A stretch of 61,106 nucleotides of DNA from Euprymna scolopes (lineage: Eukaryota; Mollusca; Cephalopoda; Sepiida; Sepiolidae). Numbering within the stretch: position 1 is the first letter of the stretch; the number at the start of each line of letters is the position of its first letter. Of the stretch, positions 11,391 through 22,410 are shown piece after piece. A model generated the notes under the pieces. It made no database searches and was not told the origin of the DNA. It saw nothing but the letters and a program-made list of their open reading frames with translations. Both the position numbers and the translations under genes were made by a program. The stretch lies in contig CM044493.1 in assembly GCA_024364805.1 (NCBI GenBank), positions 26,600,542-26,661,647 of the forward strand, in the 5' to 3' direction.

Positions 11391-12078
11391 GAAATACATT
11401 ATTTTGTTTCAATTTGGTGTTATCATAAACTAGTACATATAAAAATCAATGGACTTTCTTTTTAATAATGTTCAAAATGCTAGCATTGTAATATTTTAAA
11501 TATTGAATTTCATGTTTTTGAGCTTTTTAACAGTGTTGGTCACCAGTTTTTAGGGATGTGTTTCACGTCGGTTCTTGGAGTTTACTTTGTTTCTCCACCA
11601 TGCCGTCTGCGCATACACTATCCTAAATAAAAACAAATAATTATATTTTAGAACACAAAGAAAACTTTCTTAATTTATTTGAAATGGTCTTTCTGGAATC
11701 CACCCAAATCCTTTAAAAAGCCAAATTTTTCTTCAATAAACCAATGAACTCAGTTAACTTGAATCTACAAATCAGTGTCGCTGGGGACTCCTCTTTTTCA
11801 GACACACACAACTCCTTGACATTATCGTCTGTCAATCTGTATAAACCTTAATTATTAAAATATGTTTAATCTTTCTCACTGACTACCTTACTAATATGAA
11901 ATCAAATGAACATCGACTCTTATAAACAATTTTTAATGGATTATAATTTATAAAACTGAGCAGAGAACTTAATTAATCGATTCAGATTTTTTCTAATGTC
12001 TCAGCTAATGAATTCCCCTTATTTTTACACGGATTCTAAAAATATGTGTAAATATTAACTATAATGGCTATATATTGT

Positions 12079-12128
<50 letters not shown>

Positions 12129-12764
12129 TTTAAATATTATACTTTTTGTGGTTGCATATCTATCTTCCCCTTCATCTTGTATTATAATGTTTGAAAAGAT
12201 AAATACACCCAAATTATGGATGCTTTTTGATGTTTTTTTTGTGATTATTTTTAATACAATTTGATTTTCCTTTTTGGTTTGTGGTCTCAACAAAGTCAAA
12301 CAAATTTACGAAATTCTGCCGAGTTGCACAAATCGCTGTAATAATAAACTGCAGCGGCAAGAATGTCCTTTGTTGCTAGATCTGACTGTCTGGGGTGACG
12401 TGCAAGGTCAAGCCCTGTTCATAGTTTCTGTCTGCCTTCTGATCACATCAAAGTGAATCGTGTTGGTTTCCTTTGAAGCCAGTTCCATGGCCGTCGTGAT
12501 CGTTCCAAGTTCAAATATTGGCCTTTTAGTTTGATGAAAGATCACTTAAAGGCAGAAACGAAGTAAAGATTTTGTAAATGAGCCACCAAACAATTTTACA
12601 AACTTCTAACCTACTGTCACCCAAATACCAAAATGGTAGTGATCTATGCAATGAAAAACGACTATTAAAAAATAGTGTCTCAAAATATTCTCTTTCATTG
12701 GAATGCGATTAATTCATTCTCATATTATTCTCCATTTTGTTTTTTCTCCTCTTTGTTACAAAGC
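11391..12764. other. no gene recognised; long T-run
   Basis: AT-rich sequence. A T homopolymer of about 46 bases lies at 12081-12126. No family match is seen. Confidence 0.5.
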
Positions 12765-12990
12765 AATCCCTACTTAGATGATGATGGGGCTCTTAACTCT
12801 CCGGGGTCATTATATTATTTCACACCTGTGTTGGGCAATAATAGCCTGATAGCACCCTTCCCTCTTCTAGACTTCAGTGTACATACAGCACCTGGTTTTA
12901 CTATATGGTCACTCATTTTAGTACTGACCAGGCTCAACACCGCTTAACTCTGATGCTATAGCGGGAACCAGTGTGTCAACATAATTATAC
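12765..12990 (-). mobile_element. 5S rRNA-derived SINE
   Basis: The minus strand reads CACTGGTTCCCGCTATAGC, then AGAGTTAAGCGGTGTTGAGC (box A-like), AGTACTAAAATGAGTGACC (box C-like) and AAAACCAGGTGCTGTATGTA. This is the linear order of a 5S rRNA with the internal pol III promoter elements recognisable. A body of about 80 bp follows towards 12765. The copies at 3412 and 39743 share the CAGGTGCTGTATGT end and the changed box C. It is a SINE3-like retroposon, not a 5S gene. Confidence 0.8.
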
Positions 12991-13035
12991 TGTATACATC
13001 ACTTACTAAGGCAGAAAGCTACTCGAGGATACGAG
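12991..13035 (-). mobile_element. LINE family I, short tail remnant
   Basis: ATCACTTACTAAGGCAGAAA followed by CTACTCGAGGATA is a worn reverse complement of the family I 3' end. It abuts the 5S-derived SINE. Confidence 0.5.
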
Positions 13036-13825
13036 TTAGAGATGAATGAATTTAAAATATTTTAAAACCTTTTATTCACTCCCAAACAGGGTATATTGTC
13101 ACTAAAGCATCCGTGGTTACTTAGATAAGAGTCTGATTTCTATGAAGCCAACCTGTCAAATTTCTGCACGTTGGTACGTCTGCAGAAACAGGGAATAGCA
13201 ATGGAATTCAAAAGGTAAGAATTAGGAGAAAAAAACTATTGAAGCAGAAAGTTCCCCCCAGCATTTAGTGAAGGGATGGGATTTTGCTTCTGTTTGCGCA
13301 ATATTTATATTCGGTGGAGAGGGGAAGATGAGTACACGTGTCCATGGAAGTACTTGCAAAACAAAGTGATACAACACTGATGGCAATGCGATGGCGACTG
13401 GAGACAATTTCTTTTTTATTTTGTCTTTCATCCAAGGTGGACACTTTTTTTTACAATGCCTTATTATAAGTCCCTTAAAACTGTGCACATTGTTTGGTTT
13501 GGGAATTAGGATAGCCGACCATATCGCGGCTTTTATTCTTTTCTATTGTTTTATGACACGCTGTTTCTGAGTCGCATGTAAGGGAACAAGTGTAAACCTT
13601 ACATCTGTTAATCTGCTGTCTCTCATCAAGGAAGAAGAAAGGGAGGAGTGAAAGAAAGCGAGAAGCACATCGTGGTCTCTGTTCACTCGTGTATACCTTC
13701 TTCTTCTAGTACCTGTGTCAAAAGACCTAATAATTTAAGGGCCTTTCCCCAGAAGCATACTATGCTGATTGAACTGTTTCAGGGGAATATTAGATTGACA
13801 AGCGATCCCTAGTCGTTTGTACAAG
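13036..13825. other. no gene recognised
   Basis: No repeat or coding match is seen. The minus frame at 13222-13488 has no recognisable domain. Confidence 0.4.
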
Positions 13826-14515
13826 GTGTCTGAAATAAGTTTCAAGACTTTTTTTGTTGTGAGCACTTTTATTGATAGTACACGCATGAAACTCTAGTTT
13901 CCTTCAAAGTAATCTTCTCCGGCTGCAATGCACTTGTTGTACTGTTCCAACAACTTCAGGAATGCCTCATGGAAGTCGTCTTGTGTTAGTGTGTCAATGA
14001 CCTTCGTCACTGCCTCTTTCAATTGTTCTCATAATGACAACCTCTAAGGTTTTCCTTCAGCTTGGGGCATAAACAGGGAGCAAGGTTTGAACTATAGGAT
14101 GGGTTGAGGTCTTAGTGGCCATCTTGGTCAAATAGTCTGTAACAAGGAAAGAGTTTTGGATTGGTTCATTGTCCTGGTGGAAATGCTAATGTCCTGATTT
14201 GAAGAATTCGACGGAATCTTTTCCAAAACATCCTTAAAATCTCAACATAAGATTTCTTGTTGACTGTCTGTCCAATGGGAAACTAGTACATGTAGATCCT
14301 GCTCGTGCTGTCAAAACAAAAAAAAAGAAAAAAATGGGATCATCATTAGTTTTTGAGTGGATTTGCTCTATCTGGCCTTCTTGGATCTGGGAGAAGCATC
14401 ATGTTTCCACTAGGAACTTTGTCTCTTGGACTCTGGGTCATAGCAGAAAATCCAGCTTCATCAAGAAGTGCGGGATCTGAATTGATCAGCTCAACCATCT
14501 CCCTGCTGTGAGGAC

Positions 14516-14518
<3 letters not shown>
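13826..14518 (-). pseudogene. mariner-like transposase remnant
   Basis: Minus-strand frames read, in order, LLDEAGFSAMT and then PRRPDRANP (14520-14345; compare DESWF and SPRPKKARQ of mariners), FPIGQTVNKKSYVEILRMF (near 14280-14215), HQDNEP (near 14180), PYSSNLAPC and PKLKENLRGC (near 14090-14045) and LLEQYNKCIAAGEDYFEG (near 13960-13905). This is the usual order of the catalytic region and C-terminus of a mariner transposase. Several frameshifts separate the blocks, including near the (A)n at 14320. The middle catalytic Asp survives in HQDN. The 13826 end (TGTCTGAAATAAGTTTCAAG) is probably the inverted terminus. The other end is cut off at the (AT)n at 14521. Confidence 0.8.

Positions 14519-14520
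<2 letters not shown>

Positions 14521-14571
<51 letters not shown>
14521..14571. repeat. (AT)n microsatellite
   Basis: About 25 uninterrupted AT units. The motif GTGAGGACACTTTA occurs just before it (14508) and again at 15140, flanking the segment that carries a LINE fragment. Confidence 0.95.
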
Positions 14572-14575
<4 letters not shown>

Positions 14576-14800
14576 GTATGCCTGCTTTTATATCAGTTAT
14601 TGTAATATATAAATTATTTGCTGAGCTAGCCCCTGTGCTCTCCAAACTCTACAACAAATACCTTGACGAATCAAGCTTATGGTTAAAAAAAAATGCCTCT
14701 GTTGTGCCAGTTTTCAAGAATTCTGGTGATAAATTATCCCCTCAGTTTATTCCCGCCCATTACGTAAATCTTTAAATTCTTAACCAATCTAGCAATAGTT
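14572..14800 (+). mobile_element. LINE reverse transcriptase fragment
   Basis: The frame 14578-14775 reads LFAELAPVLSKLYNKYLDES, then ASVVPVFKNSGD and QFIPAHYVNL. This is the N-terminal RT region of a Jockey/CR1-like LINE (consensus like ELAPVLSKLFNLCL, then VPVFKKGD and NYRPISLL). Only about 65 codons remain. Confidence 0.75.
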
Positions 14801-14844
14801 TAATACCTCGTTAATGCTAAACTTAACCAAATAAGTGGCCATTT

Positions 14845-14885
14845 AGGAATACCAGGCAGTATATATTAAAGGACGTAGACACCTC
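14845..14885 (+). mobile_element. 5S rRNA-derived SINE, 3' scrap
   Basis: GGCCATTTAGGAATACCAGG followed by CAGTATATATTA matches the GACCATTTGGGAAGGC...GGCGCTGTATGTA end of the copy at 39800-39850. Very short, so tentative. Confidence 0.4.
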
Positions 14886-15169
14886 CATGCAAAACTGCAA
14901 AATCTTAATGTCATCATCGTTCCTGCAGTCCTTCAATAAATTTCCAGACTTTTTTTTTTGTACAGGGATTTAAAATTATCATAGACTCTTGAAATTCGGT
15001 ATGTTATTGCTATACATCTTATATAATGGCTAAATAATTTTTATAATTTCAGGTTTAAATGAACAGCAACAGCAAGAATTAGATTACACCCTACTAAATC
15101 TTGATTGTCACAGTTGGTGAATTTAAAAAAAAATGTCCGGACGTGAGGACACTTTAGAAAAACATTTAG

Positions 15170-15245
15170 TTTGATTTACCTAAAACCACACACACCTCAA
15201 AACACCCGGGCATCGCCGGGTACCCCACCCCCGCTAGTATATCAT
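15170..15245 (+). repeat. SINE-type 3' end (CCGGGCATCGCCGGGTACC)
   Basis: Runs through ACACACACCTCAAAACACCC to CCCCCGCTAGTATAT. The reverse complement at 21503-21550 and sequences near 30655-30690 and 37006-37035 carry the same terminus, so it is a shared 3' end of a dispersed retroposon family. Confidence 0.6.
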
Positions 15246-15794
15246 AAAGGTTGAATGGTGATTGGTACAGCTGCAGAAAAAACATATTCTAAAGCAGCAG
15301 CAGCCCTCTAAAATTCAACCCTTCTTCACCGTGGTAGAGGTGGTAGAAAATGTGGTACTGAATAACAACTGATCTTAAAAACTGTTGCATGAAATGAGAA
15401 AAAAGAATTGAATCCATTTTTATCTGCTAATGCACTGCTGTTCATAGTATGTACTTTAATTTGATAGTGCAAATGCATCAATAATGATGTGGCGTCAAGA
15501 AAAATGAAGTAGGAAAATAGCAGTATGACTAGATTTGCAGTTGGATCAGTTAATATCTCTTTCATGAAAGATGATCTCTCGGATTTGAGTCGTGTTTTGC
15601 ACATTTTTATTAAACATCTTTGAATTTATCTATTATATAAATGGCAGTTGTGTGTGTATGTGTGTTTTATATGTTCAACTAAAAGTCCAAAACTACTAAA
15701 AAAAAGACCCACAAAGTGGGTCAATTCTTAATCAGCGTCTCTCTGGATTAAAAAAAAAAAAAAGAAAAGAAAAAAAGAAAAGAAAAATTAATTC
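15246..15794. other. no gene recognised
   Basis: Non-coding sequence with purine runs (15750-15790). No family match. Confidence 0.4.
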
Positions 15795-16450
15795 TCTGTG
15801 GGGTAACTGTTCTGGGTAATGCCGGAACATGAGTTGGAACAGATACATTGAGAGCATTGCCAAGGCTGCTACAAAAGAAGGTGGGCTCTCTCTACCATGC
15901 TAGAAAGCTGCTTACGCCTTGAAAGTATCCTGTACCTTTTTTAGGCCACCATTCGCCCATGTATGGAGTACTGTTATCATATTTGGGTTGGCGCATCTGC
16001 TACTAGCCTCTCACTCCTCGACAGGGTTCAAAAGGGTCACCAAGCTGATAGGTTCTGAACTGTCATCTAAGCTTCAGCCTCTGTCCTATCGACGAAATGT
16101 TGCATCCGTTTGTCTGTTCTACCAAGTATTTTAATGGTAAATGCTCTGACAAACTACAAGCACTTGTACCCCCTCAATGTAAATACCCCCGACAAACCCA
16201 ACAAGCAGCTAAATCCCACCCCTACACAGTAGAGATCCCTATGTGTAAGAAAGCCTTCTACTCCAATAGTTTCTTTCCCAGAACTGCTAGACTTAGGAAC
16301 TCCCTTCCGGGATTCTGCTTTTCCAACTGTACTGACACGCAGAAGTTGGGTAATGTGAACAGACATCTTGCTGCTTATCTCCCTTTATAATATCACTGCA
16401 ACTTATGTCCCCTACAGTAGCCCCCTACTTCAAAGTGGCAATGTGCCTTG
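15795..16450 (+). mobile_element. LINE family II, C-terminal part and 3' end
   Basis: The translation reads WNRYIESIAKAA, then ATIRPCMEYCYHIWVGA (with a frame change), LLDRVQKGHQADRF, LQPLSYRRNVASVCLFYQVF, YPRQTQQAAKSHPYTVEIPM and SFFPRTARLRNSLPG. This is the LINE domain after the RT with its HIWxGA, LDRVQKR and RTARLWNSLP signatures. The 3' end GTGGCAATGTGCCTTGTTTG (16435-16454) followed by an A-rich tail also ends the copies at 33845-35112 and 40140-40690. It has at least one frameshift near 16130. The LTR element begins about 35 bp downstream. Confidence 0.85.
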
Positions 16451-16485
16451 TTTGGGGTGAAAATGGAATTAAAAGAAAAATTAAG

Positions 16486-16654
16486 TGTTGAAATTTAAGT
16501 TTTAAACCGTCAGATACTGTTTAGTGCACAAAAAAAAATGTTCTTTTCTCCCATTGACACATGAGTTAACCATATGAAAAAAATAATCCGTTCTTTTTCG
16601 CACTGACACAAGAAGTACAAAATGACTAAGTGAGCAAAACAAATCTTCTCTCCA
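16486..16654 (-). repeat. LTR (downstream copy in element orientation)
   Basis: 169 bp, TG...CA, aligning along its length with 20584-20767. Shared blocks include AAAATAATCCGT and CAAATCTTCTCT. Confidence 0.8.
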
Positions 16655-18032
16655 GTCCAAGAAATATGTAAATTTAAGACGCAGTCGCATTTGTGCATAT
16701 GTCGTCTTTTTGTGTCTTATTGGTTGGGTTTCTGCATCCCAGGGGTGGGTGTCTTCAAAATCGTAGGGCCTCTCCAGAACCGTGGGTCCCATCACAGGTG
16801 AGCGCTTCTTCCAAACTTGCCTCATGACCATCTTTTGAGTCTGTTTCGTCATCGACAACCTGCTCTCTGAGGATGTTGCACTGTTGGAAGCTTCTGACAA
16901 GAATATACTGTATCGAGGGCGCAGGTCCTTCACGTGTCAGAGCATTCCATCCACCAAGATGGACTGTGGACTGATTATCTTGGTTACCTGACCCTGCCTT
17001 CACCCACACAGTTTCCAGTTTGGTATGGACTATGCTCAGGGCCTGCTACTGGTGGCATAACATCGATTCCTTTCACCCGGACCTTGTACCAGCATATGGC
17101 ATTGGCTGGTGAGGTCAAAGATGTCTTATTGTCTTTTCAAGTCACATTGTACCAGTAGACCGCCTCTGGTATGGAGCAGTGCATCCTAGCCATGATCCAT
17201 TTCACAGTGCGATGGCATCACTCTGCTATGTTGCTCCTGATCGGGGCATATGCACAGCAAAATCTCAAATTCACAGCCCATTCATTTGCAAACGTCCTTA
17301 ATTCTTTGCTCCAGAAAGCTGCGTCATTATCTGTCAGTAGTTCGCGAGGTGGGCCACAGTTGGCGAATTATAGCTGCCATTTTAATTGCCTCAACATTGA
17401 AAACCGTGACGGCTCACAGTCCATGATAGTTAGGAAATGGTAAGCACTGTAGTGTGTAATGTCCATTGCCAATCACTGCTCACCTCCAGCTTTCCTCTCT
17501 CCTAAAAAACTGGCGCTGGGTCTATAGATTGACATTCCATGCACGTTTGTATTGCTAATCTGACTGCTGCTTTTGTTGTCATGGCACCGGCAGCTTAGGT
17601 GTGAACTTGCACTTTCCCCGCTGAGAGTTTCTGACACTGAGTTGTATACACACACACAGTCGGTTTTAATGTGCAACACCTTCATCTGCCACTGGAGAGA
17701 CAAGTTAATTCTTCTCAGCACGGCATCTAATTCAGCCAGATTGATATGCTGCACATCGTTCTCCGGTTGCAGACAACAAGCACCCTCCACTACAGTTCCA
17801 TATCTTTCTAACGCCACTTCGGTTGCTTGCATGCTGGCATTGACCCATACGTTCAGTTCCTGGCTGTCCATGCACCAATGTCCACAAGCTGGATCATTTC
17901 ACTTTACTTTGTTCAGTTTCGCACATCATATGTGGGAGTAGGGAGTCTGTCACCTTGTTGTTCCAGCCGTTTGTGATTGAACAGGCTCTTCTCTGTATTG
18001 CTCCTGTACTAGGGCTATCCTGGTACAGGATA

Positions 18033-19283
18033 TTTTAGGGTGCAAAAATAATGTCGTTTTTTTACGTTCAACTTCAAANNNNNNNNNNNNNNNNNNNNNN
18101 NNNNNNNNNNNNNNNNNNNNNNNNNNNNNNNNNNNNNNNNNNNNNNNNNNNNNNNNNNNNNNNNNNNNNNNNNNNNNNNNNNNNNNNNNNNNNNNNNNNN
18201 NNNNNNNNNNNNNNNNNNNNNNNNNNNNNNNNNNNNNNNNNNNNNNNNNNNNNNNNNNNNNNNNNNNNNNNNNNNNNNNNNNTGATAATCAGTGGGCGAA
18301 AGGTCCGGTGAATATGGTGGATAAGGCAGTCTCATAGCCAATTCATTCAGCTTCTGCAGGGTCAGTTGAGCAACATGCAGGGGACCATTTTCATGAAGGA
18401 GAATTGATTCCTGCATTTTGACCAATCTCGAGCACATATGTTGGAGCGTCTGGTGCATTTTGTCAATTTGTTGGTAGTACTTCTCCACCGTAATCGTTTT
18501 GCCCAGATTCAAAAAGATGTGAGGGATGAGAATGCAGATCACCGAATAGTCACCATAACCTTTTTGGTGCAATTTCGACTTCGGGAAGTGTAGTGGAGCT
18601 TCTCCAGCATCCAACCACTGTGCTGAACATCACCAGTTGCCGTAGAGAATCCACTTCTCATCATATGTCACAATCTGCTCAAAAAATGGGTCGTTTTTGT
18701 TGTGCAGAAGGAGCTTAGAAGATATCTCAAAATGACAATGTTTTGATTATCATTCAATTCATGCGGCACCCATTTTATCCAACTTTTTTACTTCCTTATT
18801 TGCTTTAAATGGCAAACGACTGTTGACTGGTCGACCTCGAGTTCAACAGCAACTTCTTGTGTGGTTTTGCAAGGATCGGCTTCAATTAAGGCTTTCAAGT
18901 GTTCGTTATCCACTGCAGTCAGCCGGCCATGACCGTTTTTATTTTTGAGGCTCTCGTCACCATTGCAAAATTTCTTGAACCACCGTTGTGTCACACATTC
19001 GTCAGTGGTTCCTGGGCCAAACGCATCATTGATATCACGAGCTTTTAGGCCTAATTTGAACTAGGAAAAGAAAATCGTGTGGATTTGAATTTTGTACATA
19101 TTTTCGAAAAGCTTACAAAAAATGAAAGATTGAGAATGGTAACGAATAACATGATTCGATAGAGCGAGAAATGCGCTTCAAAATAATATATAACATGACT
19201 ACATATATATCAATGAATAATTCAGAAATCATATATAAAAGTAGCATATGTGAGAAAACAATATTGTTTTTGCACCAAACTAA
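18033..19283 (-). mobile_element. mariner transposon, Hsmar1/SETMAR-like, inactive
   Basis: A complete-looking 1.25-kb mariner. The termini are inverted: TTTTAGGGTGCAAAAATAAT at 18033, and on the minus strand TTAGTTTGGTGCAAAAACAA from 19283, each flanked by TA. Minus-strand frames read FGPGTTDECVTQRWFKKF and SLKNKNGHGRLTAVDNEHLK (19060-18790, helix-turn-helix region), then WILY and LDAGEAPLHFPKSKLHQKGY (near 18640-18540), KTITVEKYYQQIDKMHQ, LLHENGPLHVAQLTLQKLNE and PYPPYSPDLSPTDY (18325-18283). The middle catalytic Asp of the HDN motif is Glu (HEN, 18387-18395). It is followed by 33 rather than 34 residues before the last Asp. A gap of N covers the region after the last Asp. It sits inside the LTR element. 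Confidence 0.9.
18079..18282. other. assembly gap
   Basis: 204 N inside the mariner, covering the C-terminal end of its transposase and part of the 3' region. Confidence 0.99.
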
Positions 19284-19461
19284 TACTATTTGATGGACTC
19301 ACGGCTGCAACTACGTGAAGGCTTTGGTCCCTGGTTGACATTAATACCTTTACTCTTGCTATTAGGTTTCCCATGGTTAGGGTTTCAATTTTGCTGCCTG
19401 CTAGAGTTCAATGGAAATTGCATCAGGGAATCCTGTGATAAACACCAGTTTGGCAACGCTC

Positions 19462-20210
19462 TGATCCCCATCTAGCATCAATTGAAATGGATGGCTCTTG
19501 TCTAGAAGAAGCGCCATGTTTTGACAAGCTTCTGGGCTTGACCTTCACTCCTGATCTGAAATGGAACACATACATCAAGTCTGTTGCAAAGGTCACTGGA
19601 AAGATGGTGGGATCCTTCTACTGATGCAATTCTCTATCTATACAAAAGCCAAGTACGTCCAAGGATGGAATACTGCTGCCATATCTGGGCTGGAGCTGCT
19701 AAAAACAGCCTATCTTGCCTTGACAGAATGCAAAATAGACTTCGTGGCTTAGTGGGGATGCCCTTTTCTCTTCCCTGCAACCTCTCTCCCACAGAAGAGA
19801 TGTTGCGAGCCTATCTTTGTTTTATCGTTATTTCCATGGCAGGTGCTCGTCTGAACTCCAATCTCTGATCCCCCCTCGCCAATCTTTCACGAAATACACC
19901 TGTCTAGCTGAATCCACTGTGAAAAATTTCCCCCACTCTTTATCTGTGCCTAAATCAAAACGTAGATTCCATGAACAAAGCTTCTTTCTTAGAACTGCAC
20001 GCCTGTGGAACTCTGTTCCATCTGCCTGCTTCCCTCCTGACTACAACTTGGACGTCTTCAAGTCCAACGTAAACAAATTCCTGATGAACCGCCCCCATTA
20101 GTAGACACTCTAAAATATCCACACTAACATACTGTGCTTACAATAACCCTTATCCCCGAGTGGCTTCCGGGCCTTGATAAGTGGTGACCACCTTGAAAAA
20201 AAAAAAAAAA
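19462..20210 (+). mobile_element. LINE family I copy inside the LTR element
   Basis: Starts near PHLASIEMDGSC and continues CFDKLLGLTFTPDLKWNTYI, KSVAKVTGKMVGSFY, then SQVRPRMEYCCHIWAGAAKN, SLSCLDRMQNRLRGLVG, LQSLIPPRQSF and RTARLWNSVPSACFPPDYN. A 3' UTR follows with CTTGATAAGTGGTGACC (20178-20194) and an A-run (20197-20210). This is the C-terminal third of a Jockey/CR1-like LINE. Frame changes occur near 19620 and 19800-19860. Gag-like sequence of the LTR fossil lies on both sides, so the LINE landed after the LTR element. Confidence 0.9.
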
Positions 20211-20583
20211 TAGTCCGTCTTCCTCAAAACCAGCCAGTCGACCGACTGTCTGATATTGTTCACATACACGTCCACCTGCTCGCCAACCCATTGCATATGG
20301 TTAACTTCTTGTAAGCTGTAAACACACCATCCATGAATGCCTCCTTTAATCGAGTCTCTATCAGCTTGGTGTCCAGTTGGTCTGTCTGACTCATTTTTAA
20401 GTAGAGGGCCAATGCATCCCTCTCCAGATACAATGGCATCAGGCTTGCCACATCATCCATCTTTTGGAGTTTTGCGACCAACTTCTTCAACCATGCTACT
20501 ACGTCTCCATCGCCAGTAAATGGCTTCACCATGTCGCTGCTTAGTTATATTTTCACCATTATGACGACCGGAATAGCTTGAAG

Positions 20584-20767
20584 TGTTGAAATTTAAGTTT
20601 TACACTGCTGAATACCGTTTTGATCACAAGAAAATTTTTTTTCGTTCTTTTCTCCCTCGGTCACACGAGTTAAATGTGCGAAAAAATAATCCGTCATTCT
20701 TTTTCTCACTGACACACGAAGTACATACAAAATGACTCTGAGTGAACAAAATCAAATCTTCTCTACA
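20584..20767 (-). repeat. LTR (upstream copy in element orientation)
   Basis: 184 bp. The minus-strand sequence just inside it (20540-20583) would be the primer-binding region. Flanking pentamers (TTAAG on the left, TTATT on the right) match only partly. Confidence 0.8.
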
Positions 20768-21500
20768 TTATTCGGGTTTCTGAGTTTTGAGCGTCACATA
20801 CGCCACTTTTAGCAGCTTGTTTCCGTGACTGTTGTCACAATTTGTTAATAAATTTAAACATGTTAAATTGTTTATATTTGAAAAATGCAGTGATGTCCAT
20901 TGTTTCCTTTTACAATTTCAGATTCTTCTATTTTGTCACTAACAATAAATTTTTAAAACAAGGTAAGCAATTTTCCTTAATGTATTTTTTTTTTTGCCTG
21001 ACATTTGAGGAGAGAGAAACAAATTATAACAAATAAACTGATTTTTGCTCTAACCCACTTACACTTGTTTGTTTCATTCATTTACACATAAGTTGACTGT
21101 TCTTTATGATTACAAATAAACTAAATTACTTTTGTCTTGATAAATTCAATTCAAAAATGTAATTTAAATCAGAAATTATTTTCTATTTGTCAGTTAAAAA
21201 TCTCCAATAAAGTATTTTTGAACATCAAAATGTAACAGTAAGTAAATACATTTCAGCCATTTTTATTGATTATTAGAGAAAAAATGGCGAGTTCCTGCTT
21301 ACATCTTTTTTTAGTCCTTATGCAGTATGATGGGTTTCAAAAATGCATTTTCAATAAAAACACTATTATGTATTTACGTGTCTTGTCGAAATTAAAAGTT
21401 GCAAAGAATTACGAAAAATGATCCGGTAGAAAATCTGTTAGTACTATTTGTTTTATTCAAAATACACAGACATTACCAGTTCTTGATTTTCTATTTTAAA
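20768..21500. other. no gene recognised
   Basis: AT-rich sequence without a supported feature. Confidence 0.4.
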
Positions 21501-21502
21501 AC

Positions 21503-21630
21503 TAGCGGGGGTACCCGGTGTTGCCCTGGTGTTTGGAGGCGTGTGTTGAGAAAAAAAAGTGGTAGTTGGCAGGCAGGCTCGAACCCATACCACGAAGGAG
21601 GAAAAGAATGTGAAAAAAGAGGAGAGTAAA
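21503..21630 (-). mobile_element. tRNA-like SINE fragment with CCGGGTACC-type 3' end
   Basis: The minus strand reads GTGGTATGGGTTCGAGCC, which contains a pol III B-box-like GGTTCGAGCC, then ACACACGCCTCCAAACACC and ACACCGGGTACCCCCGCTAG. The terminus matches 15205-15240 and 37006-37035. The A-box half is not recognisable. Short AAATTTAATGTCGTTATTAA repeats follow at 21655-21725. Confidence 0.55.
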
Positions 21631-22221
21631 TTAAATGAGTTGGTAATTAATTTTGAAATTTAATGTTATTAAAATGAAATTTAATGTCGTTATTAAAATG
21701 AAATTTAATGTCGTTATTAAAATGAAATTAAGTGGCTTCTAGCTATTACCTCTTCGCGGCACACCAGTAATCATTCCACGGCATGCTAATGTACCGTGGC
21801 ATATTGGTTGGGAAACATTGTGTTATATATTTTTTTCTGTCTTGAAATTCTTTTTCTCACATGAAATGAATATATCATAAAAGTAATTTCATTTTCATTG
21901 GTGTCATTTTCTTTAATGAAAGAAGGTAAGTTTTATTGATTGTGCCTTTCTGGTTCTTGTTTTGTTTTTAATCGAATCCAAGAACGATTTGTTACATCTG
22001 CTTGCTTCAATAAAAGTACAATTAACCTCTAATCTGTCCTTCTACTTGCCACATTTTTCCAGATCATTTATTTCAGGACATTTTATCTATCTATCTATCT
22101 AACTCTTTTCACGTGTTTTCCTTACAATCCTTGTTTAAAATCGTTTGTTTTGCTTGATTTGCAGGAAAATATAGAAAATTAAAGAGATTCCATAGTTGGT
22201 TTAAGAAAATGATTATTTTAT

Positions 22222-22410
22222 CTAATTACTAGGGCTATGCTAACAGCATATTCTTTTCATTGTTTTTACTCTCGAGTATATGTCCGACACAGACACAATC
22301 AATAGAGAGCCACATCACTCTGTATAAAAACATAAGATATCAATGAATATATACCTGAAAATCAAAACAAGGAAAAGAATATGCTGTTGTCATAGCTCTA
22401 CTAATTATAC
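22222..22410. mobile_element. miniature inverted-repeat element, about 190 bp
   Basis: The left arm GGCTATGCTAACAGCATATT and on through CTTTTC (22235-22260) pairs with the right arm, whose reverse complement begins AGCTATGACAACAGCATATT (22372-22400). The outer TAATTA matches too, giving about 40 bp of imperfect inverted repeat around a 110-bp centre. No coding capacity. The family is not assigned. Confidence 0.7.

Larger units (their letters stand above)
16486..20767 (-). mobile_element. Ty3/gypsy-like LTR retrotransposon fossil
   Basis: The direct repeats at 16486-16654 and 20584-20767 start with TGTTGAAATTTAAG and end in CA on the plus strand, as LTRs do. On the minus strand, from the right, come gag-like text (VKPFTGDGDVVAWLKKL; further gag-like text near 19461-19290, FITGFPDAISIELQQ), an RNase H-like domain (near 17870, INLAELDAVLRRINLSLQWQ) and integrase-like text (17470-16750, with CHRTVKWIMARMHCSIPEA). 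That RNase H to integrase order is typical of Ty3/gypsy. The element carries a mariner (18033-19283) and a LINE (19462-20210). It is broken in many places. The LTRs agree at roughly four positions in five by eye, which implies an old insertion. Confidence 0.85.

Noticed and set aside
14508-15155. GTGAGGACACTTTA pair as a target-site duplication
   Set aside because: The 14-bp match is suggestive, but the segment between shows no element ends, and the left copy merges into (AT)n, so I could not support it.
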